Position numbers and translations under genes: made by a program. From positions 233,238 through 297,237 of the forward strand of contig DASWNX010000030.1 of assembly GCA_036399055.1 (NCBI GenBank): a stretch of DNA of 64,000 nt. The letters are read 5' to 3'. Of the stretch, positions 57,872 through 64,000 are shown one piece after another. The notes below the pieces were generated by a model. The model saw only the letters and a list, made by a program, of their open reading frames with translations. It did not search any database and was not told the DNA's origin. Origin of the DNA: Jatrophihabitans sp. Its GTDB lineage: Bacteria; Actinomycetota; Actinomycetes; Mycobacteriales; Jatrophihabitantaceae. Each line of letters starts with the position of its first letter. Position 1 is the first letter of the stretch.

Positions 57872-59848
57872 GTGGATCCCGAGCGGCTCTTCGTCTTCGC
57901 TGGCGCGGGCTTGTCGTTCCCGGCCCCGACCAGCCTGCCGACCTTCAATCAAATCCGGGATGAGATCCTGATCGGCCTCGATCTGGCAGAGTTCGTCCGG
58001 CCGCCGAACACCGCCAACGACGATGTCACGATCGAGGTCGCAACAGCCGAAGGGCTTTTCCCGGAACCGTTCCTCCACGCGCTTTCAGCGGCCGGCTTTC
58101 CGCTGACGTCGTGGCTGGCCGACATCCTCGGCGCGGTGCGGCCGAACGCCGCGCACACCGCGCTCGCCGAACTAGCGCTGGCAGGAGCGCGAGTCTGGAC
58201 CGTCAACTACGACCACAACATCGAGCGCGCGGTGGATCCCGCGCTGAGCGCCTGCGCCTGGCCGGCAGCGCCGGGACGCGCCCAGGTCATGAAGCCGCAC
58301 GGTTCTCTCGGCGGCGACCTGATCGCGACCACCGAGCAGGTCGTCCGCGGCCTGGACGAGGGCTGGCTCGCGCAGCTGCGTCGCGATCTCGACGACATCG
58401 ACACTGCCGTCTTCCTCGGCTACAGCGGTCGGGACCTCGACTTTCACCCGTATTGGGACGGCATCCTCGGTGGGGTCCGGCGCCTGGTCTGGTTCGACCT
58501 GCCGGGCGCCGACCGCGCTTTCAAGGAATCACTGATCCCGCAGACCGTCGCGCGGGGCGCCCTCGAGCTGCCGGGGCCTGCGGCGCCTCCGCCGAGCGTC
58601 GATTCAGCTGCCTGGCCGAATCCGTGTTGGGACTTCCTCGTCTGGTGTCGCGACACGGGCTTGCTCGGCGAACCGGATGCTGCTGGCGCGCGGGGCCTTT
58701 TCGCCGATCGCGTCGACGCCCTCCCGCACACCCGACTGCCCGGAGATCTGCGCTGGGCGCGGACCGCGGTCTTGGGAACGCTCGGGGCCTATCGCCGGGG
58801 ACGCCAGCAGTACGAAGAGCTGCTGCGCTCGCCCAGGCAAGCGCGTGCCGCAGCCCTGGCTCTCGGCAATCACCTGCTCAACCACGGCGGCCGACCCGTC
58901 GCCCGTGTCCTGCGGGCCGGCGTGCTCATCCCGCCGCTGACCGGGCGGTCGCGGGGCGCTCGCGAGCGGGCCGAGCGCAAGCGGCTCACTGTGCTGTCGC
59001 GTGTCGGGGACCACGCCCGCGTCATCAAGGCAACCTCCTCACTATCGGGCGACGCCGTGTCGACCTACGCCATCCTGCGCGCCGAATCGCTGCGGGTGGC
59101 GGGCTCCCTCGACGCCGCCGCGGCCACCGCCCGGCGTGCCTACGAGCGCGCCCTCACCGAGCATCACCTCGTTCGCATCGCCCACGCGGCCTACCAGGAG
59201 TGCCAGGCCCTCACCTGGGCCGACCGCGCCGACGAGGCCTGGGAGGCGCTGGAAAACCACCTGCGACCCCATGCTCCGCTTGCGGCCAGCCGATGGGTGG
59301 CCTGGGCCGATTTCATCCAGTCGGCGCTGCTCGTCAGGCGCGGGGACGTCGACCAGAGTCGCCGCTACGTCGAGCGCGCCGTCCGCGGCTTCGCAGCCGA
59401 GGCTCTCGTCGATGGCATCGTCAGCGCCCACATGGTGCTGCCGACCGTGGCTCGTCGCGCCGGTGATGACGCCGGCTTCGCCGCCGCCGTCCGAGCGGTT
59501 CGTGAGCAGATGACCTCTGCGGCTGACGTCACCTATTACACCCGCGGACACCCGTTCACCGATCAACTGCTCATGCTTGAGGAGGCGGAGTTCGCGCGGA
59601 TCCATACCCGCGACACTGCGCGGGCCAGGGAACTTTTCACCATGCTGGCCTCGTCGGCTTATCCGCTGCAGGCAGCCTTTGGCCAGCTCGGCCTGGCCCT
59701 GACGGCCGGCGACACCACTGTTCAACGCCGACTGGCCGAGCAGGCCCGTGAGTCCGGCGTCAGAGCAGGGCAGCGTCTCGTCATCAACCGCGCTGAACTG
59801 CTCCTCACCGGTGATCCAGCCGCGACCGCCGAGCTATTCTTCTGCTGA
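57872..59848 (+). CDS. SIR2-like domain protein with TPR-like C-terminus, candidate defence effector
   Basis: 658 residues from GTG 57872 (AGGAGGGGG at 57857-57865; a TTG at 57869 is an alternative). Residues 1-200 are a SIR2-fold domain: GAGLS (11-15, NAD loop), TVNYDHNIE with Asn112 and Asp114, KPHGS with His143 (catalytic His position), and GYSGRD (183-188). The remaining ~450 residues are all-helical with repeated degenerate pairs (AESLRVAGSLDAAAATARRA; WADRADEAWEALENHLRP), consistent with TPR repeats as sensor or scaffold. SIR2 proteins of this type deplete NAD on phage infection (Thoeris ThsA, DSR, SIR2-HerA families). No partner gene is obvious, and it lies right after tRNA-Ala. Confidence 0.82.
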   Translation: MDPERLFVFAGAGLSFPAPTSLPTFNQIRDEILIGLDLAEFVRPPNTANDDVTIEVATAEGLFPEPFLHALSAAGFPLTSWLADILGAVRPNAAHTALAELALAGARVWTVNYDHNIERAVDPALSACAWPAAPGRAQVMKPHGSLGGDLIATTEQVVRGLDEGWLAQLRRDLDDIDTAVFLGYSGRDLDFHPYWDGILGGVRRLVWFDLPGADRAFKESLIPQTVARGALELPGPAAPPPSVDSAAWPNPCWDFLVWCRDTGLLGEPDAAGARGLFADRVDALPHTRLPGDLRWARTAVLGTLGAYRRGRQQYEELLRSPRQARAAALALGNHLLNHGGRPVARVLRAGVLIPPLTGRSRGARERAERKRLTVLSRVGDHARVIKATSSLSGDAVSTYAILRAESLRVAGSLDAAAATARRAYERALTEHHLVRIAHAAYQECQALTWADRADEAWEALENHLRPHAPLAASRWVAWADFIQSALLVRRGDVDQSRRYVERAVRGFAAEALVDGIVSAHMVLPTVARRAGDDAGFAAAVRAVREQMTSAADVTYYTRGHPFTDQLLMLEEAEFARIHTRDTARARELFTMLASSAYPLQAAFGQLGLALTAGDTTVQRRLAEQARESGVRAGQRLVINRAELLLTGDPAATAELFFC

Positions 59849-60141
59849 CACTGATGGCCTATCCCTCAGCCAGATGGTGACCCGGCCGGGCCGACTTGCC
59901 GAGCTGCCACCCGGTCTGTGCCCTGCAGGCTATAGAGCAGATCAGCCGTTTCCGCGCTCTCACATCCATCCTCGTGACCGGGCGTACACGGCCGCCGCAA
60001 CGGCACCGAGCGCTGGCGGGCTGTACCCGGTCCGGGCACTCAGACCCGTACGGCTTACGAGGAATACCTCGACATCACCTAGCCCGCCACCCGGCGGTCG
60101 CTGCCGCGGTGAGTCAGGGCTGGGTGAGCTCACAGCAGCTA
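59849..60141. other. Gap between SIR2-TPR and the convergent surface-protein gene
   Basis: 293 bp. Short frames only; one reads GRRNGTERWRAVPGPGTQTR then TAYEEYLDIT, too short to name. Otherwise nothing seen. Confidence 0.4.
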
Positions 60142-61518
60142 TCACAGCGGCGGGATTCGGTTGCGCTGGAGCTGCCGACTGTAGGACGTCGATGCTGACC
60201 GGCGCTTACGCCGGTAGGTCGAGGGTAGCGAGGGCGGCGTGGTCAGTTGCGGCTTCGACGATGATCGTCGTGGGCCTGACGATGGCGGCGTTCGGCTTCT
60301 CCGAATTTTCCTCCAGGTGCTGATGAGTAGGCGGTCGACGCCTCGGCCGGCCCGGGCGAGGAGGTATAGGGCGGCGACCAACACGGGGAGGATGGCCCAG
60401 GTGGGGACGTGGGTGAGCGCTGAAGTGCCTGCCTTATTTAGCAACTGTGTCGGTCCAGTGAAGGTGTCCGGGTCGAGCTCAGTCCTGACTGTGAAGTTCA
60501 TGGTGGCCTTCTCTGCCGTGACCAGGGGTGGTGCGGCTCCGTTGCCTGCCATTACCAGACCGGGTTGGGAGGTGACGTTGACCCAGTTCGCAGACAGGGA
60601 AACCACCTTGGTGTTGCGAGGCAGATCTACGTCGGCGATCTGGGTTGAGTGAGTGGCTTCGGCGTAGTCCGTCTGTTCGGCGATGCGGTAGGTGCCGTCC
60701 TGGAGTTGCTCGAGTCGGGTGTGACCTCGAGTCCTGACCTCGCAGAGGTCGGTATGTGTCTTGTTCTGTTGGCGGCCGGGCTTGGGAGCGCAGGGCTTGC
60801 CATCGATCTCGAGGTCGATTGTTGCCGGCGTGGAGAGAGACGTGTTCTGATCGACGCCGAGAGTGATCGCCAGGCGCACCGTGTTACCGGTGGTCTCGCG
60901 GACGAAGACTCCGATCGAGTAGTGCGCCGGTTGGAGTGGTATGCGAAGGTTGGTGTTGGAGGCGCCGTCGGCGAGTTGCTGCGCTCGGGCGAGCAAGCTG
61001 GCGTTGGGGACGACCTGCGGGACAAGTGGCAGGTTATTAGTGTATTTCCAGATGGCTATCTGCCTGGCAGCAAGTTCAAAGTTTGTCTCGGCGTACAGCA
61101 CTTGCTGGTCGGAGCCTCGGTTGCCTCGCGCGATGAGTCCGGCGATGAGGGGGTCGTTGACGCCAATGGCCGACAGCGACCGGTCGGCGTTATTGGCTGG
61201 GCGTCCGAGTGACAAGCCGGTCCACGTGTCGCCGTATTGGACCTGGCGGGTGATGTCGAGGCTGTAGGCGAACGGCGAAGCCTGACCTATCAACCGTATC
61301 CGAAACGGCATCGCAGAAATCCTTTTACCGTTTACGACTACGACGAGATTAGGTTCACCGACGATGATCGTCTGTGTCGATGCGGTCACCACCGTTGGGT
61401 CGGAACTGATGGACTGTGGCTCGTCCGCTCCCGCTGGGGACGCCAGTAAGCTCGCTCCGAGAGCCAAAAAGCTGAACGTGGCGAAGCCCGTAACGGCTGA
61501 TGTTCTCCAGGAAAGCAT
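60142..61518 (-). CDS. Secreted, membrane-anchored thioester-domain-like protein lacking the cysteine
   Basis: 458 residues from ATG 61518 (GGAG five bases upstream). Signal peptide with cleavage near ASPAGA-DEP. Residues 45-185 resemble actinobacterial Cys-Gln thioester (TED/TQXA) adhesin domains: the region that normally reads AYCIDL is AYSLDI here (Ser86), while the TQAAIW-like motif is ARQIAIWKYT (Gln153). A beta-rich domain follows (VRLAITLGVDQNTSLSTPAT). A C-terminal helix (WAILPVLVAALYLLARAGRG) and a basic 65-residue cytosolic tail anchor it. No sortase motif. With Cys replaced by Ser, a thioester could not form; an ester-like link is conceivable but unproven. Confidence 0.72.
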   Translation of the reverse strand: MLSWRTSAVTGFATFSFLALGASLLASPAGADEPQSISSDPTVVTASTQTIIVGEPNLVVVVNGKRISAMPFRIRLIGQASPFAYSLDITRQVQYGDTWTGLSLGRPANNADRSLSAIGVNDPLIAGLIARGNRGSDQQVLYAETNFELAARQIAIWKYTNNLPLVPQVVPNASLLARAQQLADGASNTNLRIPLQPAHYSIGVFVRETTGNTVRLAITLGVDQNTSLSTPATIDLEIDGKPCAPKPGRQQNKTHTDLCEVRTRGHTRLEQLQDGTYRIAEQTDYAEATHSTQIADVDLPRNTKVVSLSANWVNVTSQPGLVMAGNGAAPPLVTAEKATMNFTVRTELDPDTFTGPTQLLNKAGTSALTHVPTWAILPVLVAALYLLARAGRGVDRLLISTWRKIRRSRTPPSSGPRRSSSKPQLTTPPSLPSTYRRKRRSASTSYSRQLQRNRIPPL

Positions 61519-61581
61519 AACTTCTCCGATTCGGATCAAACCCGTCTATCTATCCTGTAAACGCGGGCGGGACTTGCGTGT

Positions 61582-61613
61582 AATGCCTGGAGCCAAGGCT
61601 CCGTCCCGGCATT
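61582..61613 (-). terminator. Nested hairpin between two surface-protein genes
   Basis: GGAGCC-AA-GGCTCC at 61589-61602 is a perfect palindrome, flanked by AATGCC (61582) and GGCATT (61608), which extend the stem. It lies between the pentapeptide-repeat gene and the thioester-like gene, both on the minus strand. Terminator of the first or operator of the second. Confidence 0.4.
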
Positions 61614-61675
61614 GTCTAAATGCCGAACTGCAAGCACCAGTGCAGGTATATAACGATTGGTTAGCCACATAAAAG

Positions 61676-62437
61676 TTACGGACATGCAGACCGGTCACCG
61701 CGCGCAGGCCAGTGCTTCGCTTGAGTGACTTCGGTGGGAGTCGTGATGGCCGTTGCCGTCCAGGCGTTAGTCGCGTCGACTCCAGCTAGATCGGCACCGG
61801 TGAGATCGGTTCGGTCCAGGCAGCTGTGCGTGAGGTCCGCACCGCGCAAGGTCGCCCCGTACAGCTGCGCACCGGTCAGGTTGGCATTGATAAGCAGCGC
61901 TCCAGTGAGGTCAGCAGCTCGCAGATCGAGTCCGGTCAGATCACGTCCGGACAGGTCAGCGTCGACAAAGTCAGCGCCCCGTAGTACCTGATTAGCGAGC
62001 GCCTGCTCGCTGACGCGCTGTCCACGGAATGACACCGGCAATGCGCCGGACCTAGTGGGCTGGGAGGTGACCGGGGTGGCGGACGGTAATGCCGACTCGG
62101 ATGAGGCGCTCGCCTTCGCACTGGCCGAACCAGAGCGCGAGGGAGCAGACGCGGGTGTCTTGCTGTTGCTCTCGGACGCTTGCCACCACAAACCGGCGAG
62201 CAATAGCACACCGACCGCTGCACCGCCGAACGGTGCGACTGGCGCCCACTTCGAGCCCGAGAGCGAAATCCGCAACGCCGTCGAAGCCGCGACCGTCATC
62301 CCTACGGCGACCACTGCGGCGGCGGCACGCGGGCCAGCGGCTTGACCGATTGCTGCCACGAGCACCACCGCAACTGCCGGAAGCGCCCATGTGGGCAAGC
62401 GGCGAGGCGGTCGCGCGCCATGCCGCTCGTCACTCAT
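61676..62437 (-). CDS. Membrane-anchored pentapeptide-repeat protein
   Basis: 253 residues. Three hydrophobic stretches near the N-terminus (WALPAVAVVLVAAIGQAAG; AAAVVAVGMTVAASTAL; FGGAAVGVLLLAGLWWQA), a Ser/Ala-rich linker, then about 14 pentapeptide units A(D/N)LXX at roughly residues 150-230 (VLRGADFVDADLSGRDLTGL, LINANLTGAQLYGATLRGAD). The right-handed beta-helix would sit outside the cell if topology is as drawn. Function unknown. Confidence 0.82.
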   Translation of the reverse strand: MSDERHGARPPRRLPTWALPAVAVVLVAAIGQAAGPRAAAAVVAVGMTVAASTALRISLSGSKWAPVAPFGGAAVGVLLLAGLWWQASESNSKTPASAPSRSGSASAKASASSESALPSATPVTSQPTRSGALPVSFRGQRVSEQALANQVLRGADFVDADLSGRDLTGLDLRAADLTGALLINANLTGAQLYGATLRGADLTHSCLDRTDLTGADLAGVDATNAWTATAITTPTEVTQAKHWPARGDRSACP

Positions 62438-62557
62438 GCGTCACATCGTGGTCCACCGCGCTGGAGGGCGCGGGACGGCTCGCCGGGTATCGACGAGCAC
62501 CTTCGGCGCGCCTACTCTGAACCTTGACTAGGCCTTGATACGGGGAGGGGTTGCTCA

Positions 62558-62758
62558 GTGACTCAAGATCCCTCGCTCAAGCTGCCTGGTGACCGCCCGC
62601 TCGCCGAGACCGCCAAGCCGGTCGATGGTTACTGGGCCGGCGAGAAGCTGATGTGCTCACTTCACCCCACGGAGCAGGCCACGCGCAATGTCGCCGGTGA
62701 CTGGGAGTGCGTCGTAGGGCTGCACGTAGTCCTCCCGCCGGCGAATCCCGGATGGTGA
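62558..62758 (+). CDS. Small 66-residue protein, unknown
   Basis: GTG start with GGGGAGGGG at 62541-62549, a good ribosome binding site. Sequence MTQDPSLKLPGDRPLAETAK continues through DGYWAGEKLMCSLHPTEQAT to VLPPANPGW. No membrane helix; two cysteines. The next gene starts 4 bp after its stop, so the pair is probably coupled. I do not recognise it. Confidence 0.65.
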   Translation: MTQDPSLKLPGDRPLAETAKPVDGYWAGEKLMCSLHPTEQATRNVAGDWECVVGLHVVLPPANPGW

Positions 62759-62762
62759 CAGC

Positions 62763-63896
62763 ATGGCGAGCGTTGTCCCGTCAGACCTGACGCTCGGAAC
62801 CGGCCAGAGTATCGGCCGGTACTTCGGGCTGGTAAGCGTCGTCCCGTCACTGGTACTGGCGGCGTGGGTGTACGGGCTGCTGGTCAGCGGCCTCCCGGGG
62901 CGCGCTCCCAGCATGTCAATGGCCGCTGACAGCTTCGTCGACCACCCCGGTCACGCGGCGGCGGTCGCCGCAGCTGCAATCGTACTGGCGTTGCTGCTGC
63001 ATCCCCTGCAGTTTTCGATGATCCAAGTGATGGAGGGCTACTGGACGGGAACGCGCCTCGGGCGTGCGCTCGCGGCTCGAAAGATCTCCGGCGAACTGGC
63101 TAGGTATGGTAAGGCGGTCGACGCAGCTACTGTGATCCTTCGCAAAACGTCGGCCGAGCCGGTAGTGCGTAACAACACGCTGCTGTACGGACCGCAGCGC
63201 GAACGCGCAGTGCTGGTTCGGAGTGCGCTTGAGTTGGCCGGGCACCAGCGTGTCCGTAACCAATACCCGTCCGAGCCAGCAGCGGTGATGCCGACCCGCC
63301 TGGGCAACATCCTTCGCCGGCACGAGCTCGCCGCTGGTGCCGCGTACGGCCTATCGGGTCTTGAGCTGGCCACTCACATCGGCTTGGTCGCGGACCCAGC
63401 GCATGTCGTCTATCTGCGAGACCAACGGCAGGGAATGGAGCTTGCTGCACGTGTCTCGGTGAGTTCTGTGATCGCTACCCTCGTATCTGCCGTGCTGTTG
63501 TGGCCCTATGGGCTGTGGCTGCTGGTCGCGCTTGTGCCCTACAGCGCCGCGTACTTGGCCTACCGGGGCGCGGTCACGTCCGCTGCGAGCCTGGGGGCCG
63601 CCGTCATGGCGGTCACTGACCTCAACAGATTCACGTTGTACACGGCGCTACATCTGCCCCTGCCTCCCACCTCGCAGGCCGAGCGGAAACAAAACGAGCA
63701 GTTCGCGCGGCTGCTCTACGGCTCCAACGCCTACGCCGCCGACTACGCGCATCCCGACGCCAGCGGCCCCAGCGATCAGACCCTTGATGAGTCAAGCATC
63801 CGCCCTCAGCCACAGCCAGCAACGAGAGCCACCGCCCGACGCCGGTGGTGGCCGCTTCGGCGCCGACGGCACCAACCTCTCACGCAAACACGATAG
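62763..63896 (+). CDS. Multi-helix membrane protein of unknown function
   Basis: 377 residues. Hydrophobic pairs at about 20-45 (YFGLVSVVPSLVLAAWVYGL), 60-80 (AAAVAAAAIVLALLLHPLQF) and 230-275 (VSVSSVIATLVSAVLLWPYG; LVALVPYSAAYLAYRGAVTS). The cytosolic middle contains a helical region with conserved-looking PTRLGNILRRHELAAGAAYG. The tail is basic (ARRRWWPLRRRRHQP). It resembles membrane proteins seen in actinobacterial islands, but I cannot name a family. Followed by a hairpin at the window end. Confidence 0.78.
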   Translation: MASVVPSDLTLGTGQSIGRYFGLVSVVPSLVLAAWVYGLLVSGLPGRAPSMSMAADSFVDHPGHAAAVAAAAIVLALLLHPLQFSMIQVMEGYWTGTRLGRALAARKISGELARYGKAVDAATVILRKTSAEPVVRNNTLLYGPQRERAVLVRSALELAGHQRVRNQYPSEPAAVMPTRLGNILRRHELAAGAAYGLSGLELATHIGLVADPAHVVYLRDQRQGMELAARVSVSSVIATLVSAVLLWPYGLWLLVALVPYSAAYLAYRGAVTSAASLGAAVMAVTDLNRFTLYTALHLPLPPTSQAERKQNEQFARLLYGSNAYAADYAHPDASGPSDQTLDESSIRPQPQPATRATARRRWWPLRRRRHQPLTQTR

Positions 63897-63966
63897 TAGT
63901 TCTGACTGCTGTTCATGTGGCCCGGCGGTCTGTCATGGCGACGAACGGGCCCCTGAGATGGGAACC

Positions 63967-64000
63967 GCGGCCGATCGACTGGTCAAGGTCGATCGGCCGC
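63967..64000 (+). terminator. Perfect 12-bp inverted repeat at window end
   Basis: GCGGCCGATCGA (63967-63978) and TCGATCGGCCGC (63989-64000) flank a 10-nt loop, 70 bp after the last stop. Likely terminator; anything beyond is outside the window. Confidence 0.7.

Noticed and set aside
57872-59848. Interpretation as a housekeeping sirtuin deacetylase
   Set aside because: The zinc-binding Cys quartet of sirtuins is not visible, and the SIR2 domain is followed by ~450 helical residues.
59849-60141. Integrase fragment (GRRNGTERWRAVPG...) next to the SIR2 gene
   Set aside because: Only about 33 codons, without catalytic residues; the resemblance to an integrase N-terminus is too weak to call.
57531-64000. 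attR-like direct repeat of the tRNA-Ala 3' end
   Set aside because: No second copy of the TTCGAGTCCCCTCAG tract was found by eye in the window; the island may extend past 64 kb.

Overview
The window is very GC-rich, densely coded, starts many genes with GTG, and uses strong purine-rich ribosome binding sites. Its gene content is that of a high-GC actinobacterium. The backbone matches the order known from Mycobacterium tuberculosis around Rv1201c-Rv1232c (dapD, dapE, LOG, a DivIVA-like protein, tagA, a DUF3117 protein, glgA/glgM-glgC, then an O-methyltransferase, sigE, anti-sigma factor, htrA, tatB, mrp, DUF1003 and an MgtE-N/CBS protein). The locus numbers are recalled, not searched. Several blocks are inserted between these genes, so the organism is probably a non-mycobacterial actinobacterium (Frankiales, Nakamurellales or Jatrophihabitantales-like); the exact lineage cannot be read from the sequence alone.

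Region by region. 0-7.5 kb: a cut-off GNAT acetyltransferase, a seven-iron ferredoxin, a membrane-anchored lysozyme-like protein, dapD and dapE (lysine/meso-diaminopimelate synthesis), two LOG-family proteins, a DivIVA-like protein, 3-methyladenine glycosylase, an enoyl-CoA hydratase and the 55-residue DUF3117 protein. 7.7-11.7 kb: leucyl aminopeptidase and the divergent glgA/glgC pair. 11.8-16.6 kb: a polar amino acid ABC transporter, a FAD-dependent amine/amino acid oxidoreductase and a LysR regulator. 16.7-24.2 kb: lactate permease, an unknown protein, a two-domain FAD/Fe-S D-lactate dehydrogenase-like enzyme, and dapC. 24.2-28.0 kb: a lysine catabolic pair (lysine/saccharopine dehydrogenase-like enzyme and semialdehyde dehydrogenase) with a divergent LysR. 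28.0-37.6 kb: the conserved sigE-rseA-htrA-tatB stress locus, mrp, MarR, DUF1003 and MgtE-N/CBS. 37.6-49.8 kb: transporters, a CoA-ester lyase with an acyl-CoA dehydrogenase, a class III aminotransferase, a double-frameshifted ABC exporter, a GAF-ANTAR regulator, DoxX, a renalase-like protein and a VOC protein. 49.8-56.8 kb: small membrane proteins, then an ECF sigma factor divergent from a zinc-finger anti-sigma protein and a copper-handling operon (CopC-CopD, PCuAC, SCO1, and a MauE-DsbA fusion), closed by a strong terminator. 56.8-57.5 kb: HU and tRNA-Ala.

Downstream of tRNA-Ala the character changes. Genes become unfamiliar, spacing widens and composition is visibly less GC-rich in places (about 60.2-63.9 kb). 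This part carries a SIR2-TPR protein (a candidate NAD-consuming anti-phage defence protein), a surface protein resembling thioester domains but with serine where cysteine is expected, a membrane-anchored pentapeptide-repeat protein, and a small protein coupled to an unknown membrane protein. No integrase is visible.

A theme across the window is short direct tandem repeats (mostly 15-21 bp units), both between genes (7.57, 16.63, 22.91, 42.55 and 46.64 kb) and in frame inside genes (the DivIVA-like protein, aminopeptidase, lactate permease, anti-sigma factor, renalase-like protein, CopCD, SCO1 and others). This looks like recurrent minisatellite expansion in this lineage.
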